A program made the translations under genes and the position numbers. The notes beneath the pieces were generated by a model. The model saw only the letters and a list, made by a program, of their open reading frames with translations. It had not been told where the DNA came from and made no database searches. Shown here piece after piece: positions 52,693-63,165 of a DNA stretch of 64,000 nucleotides. How positions within the stretch are numbered: position 1 is the first letter of the stretch; every line of letters begins with the position of its first letter. The DNA is taken from assembly GCA_037127315.1 (NCBI GenBank), contig JBBBDQ010000752.1, positions 260,001 to 324,000 on the forward strand. Reading direction: 5' to 3'. The stretch is from Ascarosepion bandense (Eukaryota; Mollusca; Cephalopoda; Sepiida; Sepiidae).

Positions 52693-52826
52693 AAAATTGA
52701 TATATAACCATATAATTATATTATCTCAATCCCTCTAATACTCATTATATTGAGCACTGTTTATAATAATAAAATAAATGACAGAGCACTCAAAATAAAA
52801 AAATACCTTGAGTCCTCTTCACTTGG

Positions 52827-52829
<3 letters not shown>

Positions 52830-52875
<46 letters not shown>
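52830..52875. repeat. (TA)n microsatellite
   Basis: About 23 TA units, 140 bp downstream of the hammerhead; with 50588-50611 it brackets the PLE. Confidence 0.97.
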
Positions 52876-52878
<3 letters not shown>

Positions 52879-52990
52879 TGGCTTGCAGTTGTAAAAAAGA
52901 ATTGTAAGATACTGCTACTTCTACATAAAACAGTAACCTCCTTAGTGGCGGCTAACAAGAGCAGCTTGTCCATAGAAAAAGAAAATGTTC

Positions 52991-52992
<2 letters not shown>

Positions 52993-53032
<40 letters not shown>

Positions 53033-53050
53033 AAGAGAGAGAGAGAGGGG
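52993..53050. repeat. (GA)n microsatellite
   Basis: About 25 GA units with AAAGAAA interruptions. Confidence 0.97.
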
Positions 53051-53139
53051 GAATCAAAACAGTATTATACAATTAATATTGATCACAGGATTAAGTGCAT
53101 TGACAAAGAAGGAAGATTATGTTGAGAAATAAATATTTG

Positions 53140-53475
53140 TTAGTGTTATGGTACTTTCCAGCGAGGAATGAATGCTTCCTCTTGCTATATACCTGCATAA
53201 CTTTTAAGTAGCAGTGAAGTTGGGCAGTTAACTAGAGCAGTTACGAACAGTCAAGTACGGCACTTAACGATAGCTACTAGTCAGGCAGCGTAATAATACC
53301 TTCAGGCTTACTTATTTATACAATACTTATTAACACTTCTTTGAAAATCTTGTTACTTTGTGTACTAATATACTGCTTTGAACCTACCTTCTAGTTCTTC
53401 CGTATCTTACTCCCGGCACAAACCGGGCACTACAACTTTGCGACGAAGTATCTCCATAACTCAACAACAAATTGG
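53140..53475 (+). mobile_element. Possible Ty3/gypsy LTR and leader
   Basis: Ends in GCACTACAACTTTGCGACGA and AAATTGGCAACGAAGTATCC, like the ATTGGCGACGA leader motif just after the LTR of many metazoan Ty3/gypsy elements. The preceding 280 bp would be the LTR. No second LTR, so a solo or broken copy. Tentative. Confidence 0.4.
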
Positions 53476-53760
53476 CAACGAAGTATCCACAACAGACACA
53501 AAAATAAATATTTTATGATTAGGATTGGAACTTAAGACGTTAATGTGACTGTTACTCTGCAGCGTTAATTCCTATGTCCACATTGACAGTATTCACAATT
53601 CCTTTCATCTCTTTTTCATATAGCCAATATATATGTGTAAGTGTGTATGCACGTTTGCATGCTTGCATATTCATCTCTTTTTTGTTTTTTAACCATTTCT
53701 CCCCAAGCAATAGGGACCTGCTATTAGTAAGCAGGAGGATTTCAGTGAGAGCAAAGGATA
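53476..53760. other. Unassigned stretch
   Basis: Two overlapping frames on opposite strands, neither recognised. Confidence 0.35.
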
Positions 53761-53762
53761 AT

Positions 53763-53940
53763 TGGAGTAGATGGACTAAACTATCGCCCGGTTCACACTC
53801 CACCTACGTCTATTGAACAGGTGTTTCCTGTTTAGGATGCGGTTTCCGGTTTTCTCTTTTCCAATCTTTTCACTCCTATGTAGCCCCCTGCACATCAGTG
53901 GCGTTACCGCCTTGCTCGGGGTGATATGATTAAAAAAAAA
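53763..53940 (+). mobile_element. VNTR-SINE-like element, one unit
   Basis: A single, internally shortened unit (GGAGTAGATGGACTAAACTA, CCTGTTTAGGATGCGG) followed by the LINE-A-like end GTAGCCCCCTGCACATCAGT, GTTACCGCCTTGCTCGGGG and an A-run. Shows the minimal form of the element. Confidence 0.85.
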
Positions 53941-53944
53941 AGAT

Positions 53945-54140
53945 GTACGGGATTCAAGAAGACAGCAGAAGATGAAAATTGACATTGCATTCAAATTTTT
54001 GGAGATTGTAGCTCTCAGGGAAGCAAGTAAACAAAAGAGAGTTTCACCCGCAGGAAGTGCGAGAAAAGAAACTTTTGGAGTAGAAGAGGCTTTCGCACTT
54101 AACTATTTCAACGTCGAAAAAGTGTAACCTTTATGCCAAT
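53945..54140 (-). mobile_element. LINE-A fragment, 3-prime part of a split copy
   Basis: The minus strand has the LRISECNVNF-like end and the SFFS, KLPAGE block (plus-strand TTGGAGATTGTAGCTCTCAG, GGAAGTGCGAGAAAAGAAAC). The match stops at TTTATGCCAATCC, where a (TTC)n tail starts, and resumes at about 54940. Confidence 0.75.
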
Positions 54141-54145
54141 CCTTA

Positions 54146-54930
54146 TCTTCTTCTTCTTCTTCTTCTTCTTCTTCTTCTTCTTCTTCTTCTTCTATGTGCC
54201 TTGTCTTTTCAGGACGTAGGCGATCATGACCTTCCACGTCTCCCTGTCCCTGGTGGCTCTTAGCACGCTTTCTTCTGTAACATCTCGCAATCCGTGTTCT
54301 GTCATCCACCTGCTCAGGGCCTTCAAATATATTATCCGTTGCTTCCCTCTGTCTCTTTTTATCTCTACCTGGCCTGTTAGTATCAGGTTCTCCAAGCCCT
54401 CCTTCCTTAAAGCATGACCCAGGAACTTTATCTGTCTATTCCTGATGGTCAGTATTAATTTCCTTTTCGTTTCCATCCTTTCCAAAACATAATCATTGTT
54501 CACATGCTTAGTCCATGATATCCGCAGCATCCTTCTGTAGAACCACATTTCAGTTACTTCAGGTTTTCCCTCCATTTTTGATGATATTGTCAAACATTCA
54601 CTGCCATATTGAAAAACTGACATCACATAGCAATCTAGGAGTATATTTTTGTTTCTAGTGAAAGTTTCCTGTGTCTTAGTACTTTACTCATCTTCTGGAA
54701 TGCTTCCTTCGCCATGGCAATTCGCTTTCGGATCTCTGTGTCGCACTTTCCATCTTCTGTTATAATACTTCCCAGGTAATTCAATTTTTACCTGCTTGAG
54801 TTTAGTATCCCCCACTTGTATTTGGCATTTTGAGCTGCTCTCTTTTTACTGATGACCAGGCATTCGATTTTCTTGCAGTTTATTTGTAGTCCTTTCTTGT
54901 CACTCTCTTCAGCTATCTTATCCTAATATC
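54146..54930 (-). mobile_element. RTE-like element 3-prime half, inserted in LINE-A
   Basis: The minus strand encodes the region after the RT of the RTE-like family. At 54925-54660 are KKGLQINCKKIECLVISKKR and, after a stop, LNYLGSIITEDGKCDTEIRK. At 54626-54192 are FQYGSECLTISSKMEGKPEV, TEMWFYRRMLRISWTKHV and RQIKFLGHALRKEGLENLIL. It ends in (GAA)n on the minus strand (54146-54193), consistent with the short microsatellite tails of RTE elements. 5-prime truncated and stop-interrupted. Confidence 0.88.
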
Positions 54931-54939
54931 ATGTTTAAA

Positions 54940-55125
54940 TTCACGTGGTCGAGCCACCAGAGAAGAAAGCTTGTCAGAGCAGTTGCCATGCAAAATATTT
55001 GTAGAAAAGACAGAAGGAAGCCACATCATTTCTGTGAAAAATTAATTGAAGTTAAAATGCCATGTCAAGATCGATTGCATTTCAGATCCTTCATTGGATT
55101 TTATCAAGAATCTCGAGATTGATTG
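54940..55125 (-). mobile_element. LINE-A fragment, 5-prime part of the split copy
   Basis: Plus-strand CTTGTCAGAGCAGTTGCCAT, ATATTTGTAGAAAAGACAGA and AGATCCTTCATTGGATTTTA correspond to the LINE-A block next to that at 53945-54140. The RTE-like insertion lies exactly between them. Confidence 0.75.
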
Positions 55126-55191
55126 ATTCATTTTTTATTTAAAGCCAGAAAAAATTTGTAGATTGTAAAAATTTGTAGCTGGGGAGATAAT

Positions 55192-55428
55192 TGTTGTAGT
55201 GGAACATCCTGCCATCCCCGAGAATGGAATGCTCTAGACTATAAAGGACGGTGACAAGCGGAGAGAGCAACACGTCTTAGGTGAAGATATTCTCTATTTA
55301 ATAGTTTATTCCGCTCCTACTCGTTGATTGCTTATCTGTATGTATTTGTGAAAAGTACATTAGTACAATAAATCCGTTATATCGTATTCCTGTGTCGAGT
55401 ACCATTCTTCCACTAATCTTTACACTGA
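55192..55428. mobile_element. LTR-like segment
   Basis: TGTAGTGGAACATCC at one end and TTCCACTAATCTTTACA at the other (TG...CA), with a TATA-like ACTATAAAGGAC and AATAAA near the right end. About 237 bp, solo-LTR-sized. No target duplication found, so tentative. Confidence 0.4.
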
Positions 55429-55581
55429 TATTCCTTTCTGGGATATATCAATAATAATAATTTAGAGATACAAATCTTATTAATTAATACATACCTGAAA
55501 GAAGCTCAGGTGGACTCAGAGTCAATTAGAATTTGTTAAGCAAACAAGAAACTCTGTGAAAAATATGGGGGATCAATTCTA

Positions 55582-55609
55582 TCTAAACTTATTTACAAAT
55601 GGAACTTTA

Positions 55610-55654
<45 letters not shown>

Positions 55655-56103
55655 ATCCGTTACCTATAGACTCCGAAACGGCTAAACCGATTTTCTTGAA
55701 AATTTACACAGTTGTACTATAAGCGTCTGCGAGTATTCTTAGCTAGGTTTTGAGTTGATGTACCCCCGATAAATATCGATAATCGAAAAAATCGGGTTAT
55801 AGAGGGAGTGGTCCAATTTTAATCAAATTTGATACACTCATAGACAAAGACATAAGAAACGATATTCAGAAGTTTCAAGGTTGCAGTTCTTACAATAGTG
55901 CAGAAAATTTGATATCGATACCAGGAAATTAAAATTTGACTTACATCCATTCATTTTTCTTTCAGTCTATGGTTTCGCTTTAACTGGAAACAACTATTGC
56001 TTTTTAGTCTTTCGTACCAACGTCCAAAGAGTCTGAGCTCCAGGACCATGGATTAGTTTTAAAGCTTTCATTGCATCCGAGCAACGCCGGGGTATACTGC
56101 TAG
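55582..56103 (+). mobile_element. Non-autonomous Helitron-like element, internally deleted
   Basis: Starts TCTAAACTTATTTACAAATG after A and ends with the CCGAGCAACGCCGGGG hairpin block and TACTGCTAG before T. Removing it restores TTCTATATTCCAAT, matching the empty unit at 57536-57552 (TTCTATATTACAAT). A (GT)n tract lies at 55613-55652. The central part with the second landmark and (TA)n is deleted. Confidence 0.88.
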
Positions 56104-56736
56104 TATTCCAATAAGTAGAAAAACTGATTACTCACTTTGTGATTAAGTTAGTATCTATACATTTATATTCGAGAGAATGTAAATAAAACTAAAAGACATG
56201 TCCGTGTAGTTCATCACTCTTTTGTTTTCTACGGTTGCAGATTATTTAAAGCCTGAGTATATTTTAAAAATCTAAGAATATAAGTCTGACTGATTAATCC
56301 ATAGCTGGGTGGATTGGAATTTAATAAAAAATAAAAAAATAAAAAAACTATAATGTGAACATAAAATCATGGATCAATTCTGTCTTGCGAGTGATATATA
56401 AAATAATCTATCACTTTGTGGCGACATTAGTTTCTAGACATATATATTCCAAAGAATGTAATTAAATCTAAAAGACATGTCTGAGTAACTAATCATTATT
56501 CCATTGATTGATTGATTCGTTTTCTATGGCTTATCAACCCTTTGCAGGTTATTCAAAGGCAAAAACTGTTTTTAGATTTTAAGAATTCCTTTTGAGATAT
56601 GATAGTTTCAGTCTTACTAATTAACCCATAGCTGGAGGAAGAAAAGATAAATTCATGCCTAATCAGAACTTGATAAACAAATAAGAAATTATGTGGATAT
56701 AAAATGGGAGACTGAGGTTCTATATTGCAATCTAAA

Positions 56737-57136
56737 TCTAAACTTATTTATAAATGGAACTTTGTCTCTGTGTGTGTGTACATGTGTGTGTGTGTGTGTC
56801 TGTGTCTGTGTCTGTGTGTATCCGTTACCTATAGAACCGATTTTCTTGAAAATTTACACAGTTGTACTATAAGCGTCTGCGAGTGTTCTTAGCTAGGTTT
56901 TGTATCGAGGTACCCCCGACAAATATCGAAAATCAATAATCGAAAAAATTGGTTTATAGAAGAAGTGGTTCAATTTTGATCAAATTTGATACGCTCATAG
57001 ACAAAGACATAAGAAACGATATTCAGAAGTTTCAAGGTTACAGGTCTTACAATAGTGCAGAAAATCGATAATATATATATAAAAGGCAAGATGTTTGTGT
57101 GTGTGTCTGTTTATCTGCCTGTATGTCTGTATTTTT
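56737..57136 (+). mobile_element. Helitron-like element, 3-prime truncated
   Basis: Starts TCTAAACTTATTTATAAATG, keeps the GATTTTCTTGAAAATTTACA landmark and the AAAAGGCAAGATGTTTGTG block, then breaks off at GTATTTTTTAAATT, where the tandem unit resumes. No CTRR end. Confidence 0.8.
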
Positions 57137-57741
57137 TAAATTTTCTACAGCTTATTGACCCTTTGCAGGTTATTCAGAGGCAAAAACTTTTTAGATTTTA
57201 AGAATTCCTTTTGGGATATGATAGTTTCAGTCTTACTAATTAACCCATAGCTGGAGGAACAAAAGATAAATTCATGCCTAATCAGAACTTGATAAACAAA
57301 TAAGAAATTATGTGGATATAAAATGGGAGACTGAGGTTCTATATTGCAATCAATATATAAAATGATCTCTCATTTTGAGGCCAAGTGTATTTCTATATGT
57401 TTATATTCCAGAGAATGTAAATAAATCTAAAAGACATGCCTGTGTAGCTAATCAGTATTACATTGATTGATTGATTCGTTTTCTACGGCTTATCAACAGA
57501 TAAGAAATTATAATATGTATATAAAGTGGGGTATCAATTCTATATTACAATCAATATATAACCTGATCTCTCACTTTGTAGCCATTGTTGTTTCTATACG
57601 TTTATATTCCAGAGAATGTCAATAAATCTAAAAGACATGCCTGTGTAGCTAATCAGCATTCCATTGATTGATTGATTCGATTTCTATGGCTTATGAACTC
57701 TTTGCAGGTTTTTAAAAGGGGAATTATTTTTAGAATATCTA

Positions 57742-58356
57742 TCTAAACTTATTTATAAATGGAAATTTGTCTCTGTGTGTGTATCTGTGTGTGTGTGTGT
57801 GTGTGTGTGTCCATCACTTATAGACTTCCAAACGGCTGAACCGATTTTCTTGAAAATTTACACAGTTGTACTATAAGCGCCTGCGAGAATTCTTAGCTAG
57901 GTTTTGTGACGAGGTACCCCCGATAAATATCGAAAATCGATAATCGAAAAAATCGGGTTATAGAAGAAGTGGTAAGATGTTTTTGTGTGTCTGTTTATCT
58001 GCCTATATATCTGAATTTTTTTTCAGCCCTTTTATTTTAGTTTTTGCTTCGGGTTTGGCTCTAAGTAGGTATAATTGTAGTTCATAGTCTCAGCCATGAT
58101 ACCATTTACTCAGAGGACTTATTTAGCCTTCAAAATTCAGTTTACGACGGAAAAAACTTATTTGAAATCGATACCAGGAAATCAAAATTTGACTTTCATC
58201 CATTCATTTTTCTTTCAGTCTACGGTTTTGTTTTAACTGGAAACAACTATTGCTTTTTAGTCTTTCGTGTCAACGTCCAAAGAGTCTGAGCTCCAGTACC
58301 ATGGATTAGTTTTAAAGCTTTCATTACACCCGAGCAACGCCGGGTTATACTGCTAA
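57742..58356 (+). mobile_element. Helitron-like element ending CTAA
   Basis: Starts TCTAAACTTATTTATAAATG after A. Ends CCCGAGCAACGCCGGGTTAT then ACTGCTAA before T, a CTRR variant (CTAA instead of CTAG). About 190 bp is deleted after GAAGAAGTGG. (GT)n at 57776-57811. Confidence 0.85.
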
Positions 58357-58440
58357 TTAAAAGTTATTTTGTGGGGAGATAATAATGATTATGTGATACA
58401 AGTCTTACTAATTAACAAACAGCTGAGATGAGAAGATTAG

Positions 58441-59215
58441 TTGGTTGTTTTGTTTTCATGGCATATCAACACCTCTGCGGGTCATTTATTCCCAACTATA
58501 TTTTATTTATTTATTGCTGGTAATACCTTTTTCTTTTCAACAATTTATTGTTGTTTTTATATAAGTTTTGTGTCTCGTAATACATTTTCATTTTCGAGTA
58601 TCAAGATTCATTGGGATTTGTTTTTTAGGGGCAGGGTCCCCAAGTCCTACCTTGTTATTTAACCCATAACTGGAGGGAAGGAACGGATTAATACCTTTAC
58701 CAAGGAACCAGTGCTTAAGTGAATGCTGGGTATTCAACTGGAATTCGAACTCGGTTCATCGATTTCTCTTTCCAAGCCGATATCCACTGTACCACGACGC
58801 ACATCCGTCACGATACACTTTCAGCACCTGGTATTTCCAAGCGGTCACCCATCTAAGTACTGACCAGACTCAACGTTGCTTAACTTCGTTGATCGAACGA
58901 GAACCGTTGTATTCAACTTGATATGGCCGTAAGCACGCACATCCGTCACTAAAAGCTTACAGCACCTGATATTCCCAAGCGGTTACCCATCTAAGTACTG
59001 TCCAGGCTCAACGTTGCTTAACTTTGTTAATCGAGCGAGAACCGGTGTATTTAACGTGATATGGCCGTAAGCACGCTCATCCGTCACTAAACGCTTACAG
59101 CACCTGGTATTACCAAGCGGTCAACCATCGAAGTACTGACCAGGCTCAACGTTGCTTAACTTCGGTGATCGAGCGGCGAGAACCGGTGTATTCAATGTGA
59201 TATGACCGTAAGCCG
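58441..59215 (-). mobile_element. Chimeric 5S-tRNA SINE with three tandem 5S heads
   Basis: Read on the minus strand: three 5S-derived units (59214-59094, 59075-58958, 58934-58815). Each has CGAAGTTAAGCAACG-like A-box, GATGGGTGACC-like and CAGGTGCTG end blocks. They are joined by ~20-bp linkers carrying GTGACGGATGTGCG. The tRNA-like head (58795-58720), body with GGGGACCCTGCCCCTAA, and the end near 58441 follow. The body matches 33880-34085 closely. The 5S units differ from each other by substitutions. Confidence 0.9.
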
Positions 59216-59224
59216 AGATGAGAA

Positions 59225-59830
59225 GAGATGGATGGTTAGACACCTATTTGGCCAGTTTTCCCCGCCTCGGGGCGGTTGAAGCGGCTGGGTGCGAAGATAG
59301 AGTTTGAAATCTGGCAAGCGCTGAAGCTGGTTGGCCGGGATAAATCTCCTGGTTTAGGTGCCCTACCCTACAAACTGTAATTGAGGCCGTTGCCCGTTCT
59401 TGTCCCTCTGCAGGAACTTATTTTCAACAACTGGATGAAGCATGGGTCTATACCTCAACGCTTCCCCAATTTACCAGGCAAGAACGAAAACGGGGGGAAT
59501 GGGTTAGATAACTTTCGGTCTTTAACGATGTTAAACACCGAGTTAAAGATTTTTACCAAAGTCTTAGCCGGCCGTTTGAAGGCTGTTCTCTTTAGTCTGA
59601 TTGGCTCTTAAGGGCAGAGTTATTCAGAATAATCTTCAGATGGTACGCATGATTATTGATCAAGTCGACAGTTCAAGGCATTTAGATCAGTTCAAGGCAT
59701 TCGATAGGGTTGACCATCAATTTCTGGAGGTGTCCTTTCAGCGACCGTACTTTCGCTCCTGGATCCGTCTTTTGTATGCAGACTTTACTGTTCACTACAA
59801 AACTACAAACACTTCAAATTCACATAACAT
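59225..59830 (+). mobile_element. Tx1-like LINE reverse transcriptase, part 1
   Basis: Plus frames encode EFEIWQ-like ALKLVGRDKSPGLGALPYKL, LRPLPVLVPLQELIFNNWMK, NFRSLTMLNTELKIFTKVLA then GRLKAVL. A frame change follows, then KGRVIQNNLQMVRMIIDQVD, FKAFDRVDHQFLEVSFQRPY and WIRLLYADF. These are RT motifs 0 to A (catalytic Asp in FKAFDRVDH) of a Tx1/L1-clade non-LTR element. The endonuclease is absent: the copy begins right after the 5S-bearing SINE. Interrupted at about 59800-59860. Confidence 0.88.
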
Positions 59831-59859
59831 GGCTTCATGTGCATTCAGCCAGTCATATA

Positions 59860-60218
59860 GGGAACTATTGTTACTATATAATCCCATAAAACTTAAAAAG
59901 GAATGACTGAATGAAAAATGGGTAGAAATATGAAGAATGAATATCACTGATAAAGCAGATATGTATAAAAATAAGAGAATTAAGAAGGTAAAAGACCTGC
60001 TTATCAACAGGATGCATAAAACTCAAGGATGGGACATTAATATTAGGGAGAAAAAAATTACTTCAGCGATAGAATGAATAAATTAGACAACTCTTCTGTA
60101 ACACAATAAACAGAAATATTAAAATCTGAAGTGAAAACAGCAGGACCAGACAGTATTTTAATAGAGATGAAGTTAGCCTTAGATGATTTGGGCAGAGACA
60201 AAATTATATAAAATTATT
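59860..60218 (+). mobile_element. RTE-like fragment inserted in Tx1, part 1
   Basis: Frames with stops read LNEKWVEI, KKVKDLLINRMHKTQGWDIN, REKKITSAIE and EVKTAGPDSILIEM then LALDDLGRDKI. This is the linker between endonuclease and RT plus RT motif 0 of the RTE-like family, a different lineage from the flanking Tx1. It is itself cut at 60219 by a VNTR-SINE-like element. Confidence 0.82.
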
Positions 60219-60727
60219 TTTTTTAATCATATCACCCCGAGCAAGACGGTAACGCCACTGATGCGCAGGGGGCTCCGTAAAAGCGAAAAGATTGGAAAAG
60301 AGAAAGCCGGAAACCACATCCTAAACAGAGAACAAGGGATGATCCTCTTCACCTGTTCAACAGACGTGGGTGGAGTGTGAACCGGGCGATAGTTTAGTCT
60401 ATCTATTCCAATTGAAAAAAAGGAAAAAGAAAAGAGTGAAAAGATTGGAAAAGAGAAAGCCGGCAACCACATACTAAACAGGGAACAAGGGATGAGCCTT
60501 TTCACCTGTTCAATAGACGTGGGTGGAATGTGAACCGGGCGATAGTTTAGTCTATCTACTCCAATTGTAAAAAATAACAAAGAAAAGAGTGAAAAGATTG
60601 GAAAAGAGAAAACCAGAAACCACATCCTAAACAGGGAACAAGGGATGAGCCTCTTCACCTGTTCAATATACGTGAGTGGTGTGTGAACCGGGGGATAGTT
60701 TTGTCCATCTACTCCAATTATATCCAT
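60219..60727 (-). mobile_element. VNTR-SINE-like element, three units
   Basis: The 3-prime LINE-A-like end is at 60228-60285, followed by three ~148-bp units up to 60720. A poly-A (T on plus) lies at 60212-60222. AATTAT occurs on both sides and may be the target duplication. Splits the RTE-like fragment. Confidence 0.88.
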
Positions 60728-60846
60728 AATAAGTGAAATATACCAGAAGACCTAAGTAGATCCATGTTCATCGCATTAAGATGCCAGGTGTAAACATGTG
60801 TGAATTCCATTTGACAATCAACTTTCGTATTGTCTCTATTCATCAT
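60728..60846 (+). mobile_element. RTE-like fragment, part 2
   Basis: After the VNTR insertion the codons SEIYQ, then IPEDLSRSMFIALR, and PGVNMCEFHLTINFRIVSI continue RT motifs 1-2 of the same RTE-like copy. The match ends where Tx1 codons resume. Confidence 0.8.
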
Positions 60847-61507
60847 AGTTGTCCGCTTTTGACCTTGTTTTACGTTCTTGCGTGGGAGCCTTTCCTTAGC
60901 AAGTTAAAGGCGATTGTGGTCCTGCGCAGAATTTCACGACCTGGTGCTACCACCTCGGTCAGGTACTTTGCCTATGCTGACGACGTTTCAGTTATTTTTT
61001 CGACCAGGGCCGAGATTGACGAAGCCAGCAAAGAAATCAGAGGGTAGGAGACGGTGACAGGGGCCAAGATCAACCGCAGTAAGTGGGCTTGCGGTTGGGT
61101 GAATAGAAAGGACTTTCTCTTCAGGGACGTTTCTACTGGACGAACGGGTCGATCAAGATACTCGACGTCTGGTTATGTCCTGACCTTCAGTTGGAAATGA
61201 ATTAGTCGGCAGTGCATGATAAGGCTAAAGCCGCAATTGCTTTGTGGTCCGGGAGAATCTTTCTCTAAAGGGGAGGGCGGAAGTACGTGCCTTGCACATA
61301 GACCCGATTCTCTTTTACCGACTCTCTGTGCTGCCTCTTTCGCCTACCGTACTAATGCAATTAGTAAAGTTCTCGTGGGGAGGCAAGACCTTCAAGGTAC
61401 CTCGGAAGATACGTTGCTTCCACACTTATGAGAGCGGTCTGGTTATGCCTAGCGTTGAGATTCGTCAAAATACGCTTCGCATCGCGTTTCGATATTATCA
61501 TAGTTAA
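60847..61507 (+). mobile_element. Tx1-like LINE reverse transcriptase, part 2
   Basis: CPLLTLFYVLAWEPFLSKLK (motif B region; the usual QGCPLSP is damaged to SCPLLT), VRYFAYADDVSVIFST (motif C, YADD 60973-60984), EIDEASKEIRG, then after a stop TVTGAKIN. Later frames have KGRAEVRALHIDPILFYRLS and KFSWGGKTFKVPRKI. The copy ends at about 61507, where gypsy-like codons begin. Several stops and frameshifts. Confidence 0.88.
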
Positions 61508-63165
61508 CTTGGAGAAGACTGGGTAAACCTAGTTTATTGATTCGAGAAAAAAAAGTTGCTCGTAGTATTTCAGGAAATAAATTAAAGTTTTTAAGTGAAT
61601 TCACCTGTAATATTTCTTTCGTTGGAAATGCCAAAAAAAAAAAAAAAAGCGGTGGCGTCCGTGTCAAAAAATACAACATATTTATTAGGAACGAATAGCA
61701 GTGTTTTATTTAATCTTTGGGACTTGCCAATCGATTCTTTCTGCAACGAAGTAAATATAGTAACCACAAGTACTATTATGGCAAGGGAAAAATTAAAACT
61801 GAATTAAAAAGAGTTTTCAAAATTCTTTCGAGAAGATCTTGGCATATACTCAAAAGCAAAGGCGAATTTTGAAGTTAAAGAAAATGCAACACCAATATTC
61901 AGATTGAAAAAGAGCGTACCTTTTGCGGCGTTAAATCCAATCAATAAGGAATTGAAAAGGCTAGAAGAATTAGGGGTCATTACCAAAGCAGACTACTCTA
62001 AATAGGCATCGCCAACCATTTCATGGAGACAAAGAATAATACGATCTGTGTATGTGCTGATCTCTGAACGGGTGTTAATAAAAGCTTAGAAAATTATAAT
62101 TACCAGTTACTGTATCTGAAAGAAAATTTTCGCCAAACTAAATAAGGGAATTTTTTTTCTGAGCTGACTTGTCGACGTCTACCTATAAATACTGGTAAGA
62201 GAAGAGTGGTCCAAATTACTAACTATCAACACTCATAAAGATCTATATAAATTCAACTAACTTCCTTTCGGGATAAAGGTAGCTCCGGGCATTTTTTGAA
62301 AAAATTATGGTTACAATGCTCACTTGGTTAGATTGCGCGCAAGCATTTATTAAAAGCAAAACCAGACGCCAACATGCGGAGGACGTAAAAATACTATTCG
62401 AAAGGATCAAAGAATACGGATTCATAATTACTGAAACAAAATATGAGCTATTTATGTCCAGAATAAAATATCTGGGACAAATCATTGACGAAAAAGATCG
62501 ACGACAGGATTTTGCCCAATTAAACGCAATTAAAGACATTCTCACCCCGATTAATTTAGAAAAATTGCAACCATTTTTAGACTTTTCAAACTACTACCAT
62601 GTAAATATATTAAATATGCATGAGTTACCAGCACCTTTAAATGTCTTGTGAAAGAAAGACGCTAAATGGATTTAGACAGAGAAATGCCAGCGAGCGTTTG
62701 AAAAGATTAAAAAACTCCTAAATTCTCACTAACGCATTTTGATCCCAGATTAAACATTGCTGTTGCATCAGATGCAAGTGATTCGGGAAGTGGAGCAGTA
62801 ATATTACATAAATATGACGATGGAACAACTAAGCCAACAGCGCTCGCTTCATGATCGTTAATAGCTGCTGAGAAATACTACAACCAGTTCGAAAAGGAAG
62901 CTTCGGCTATAGCTTTTGCTATGAAACAAATTCCATAAATTCTTACATAGAATTTTTCTTACAAACCAACTATTGTCCGTTAGTGTCTATATATGGTTCA
63001 AAAAAGAGGTTTCTCTCACACACAGCAAATATACTGGGGAAGTATACTACTGAATTACAACTATAAGATGAAGTTTTTACCACTGAAGACACTAAGTCAT
63101 GCTAATGGACTGTTTCGCTTAATTCAGAAATTCGGCGAACCATTTGAATATTACACGACCCCTGG
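61508..63165 (+). mobile_element. Ty3/gypsy pol remnant
   Basis: Order: protease-RT linker (SGNKLKFLSEFTCNISFVG, TYLLGTNSSVLFNLWDLPID); RT N-terminal part (LNPINKELKRLEELGVITKA, then stops; FRDKGSSGHF-type region frameshifted); RT C-terminal part (QHAEDVKILFERIKEYGF, IKYLGQIIDE); and connection plus RNase H (VASDASDSGSGAVILHKYDD, with catalytic Asp). The RT active-site YLDD is deleted: LDCAQAF joins directly to IKSKTRRQ near 62345. The integrase is not found. Confidence 0.88.

Larger units (their letters stand above)
55440..58440. repeat. Degenerate tandem units hosting Helitrons
   Basis: A ~300-350-bp unit recurs: ACTCACTTTGTGATTA-like, ATTCCAGAGAATGTAAATAA, ATCTAAAAGACATGCCTGTG, CCATTGATTGATTGATTCG, TTTTCTATGGCTTATCAACC, GGGGATCAATTCTATATTAC. 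Copies are seen near 56100-56260, 56390-56735, 57140-57480, 57410-57600 and 57600-57720. 56565-56735 and 57187-57355 are almost identical. Three Helitron-like elements lie between or inside units. The unit shares its CTTATCAACC block with SINE 3-prime bodies. Confidence 0.75.
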
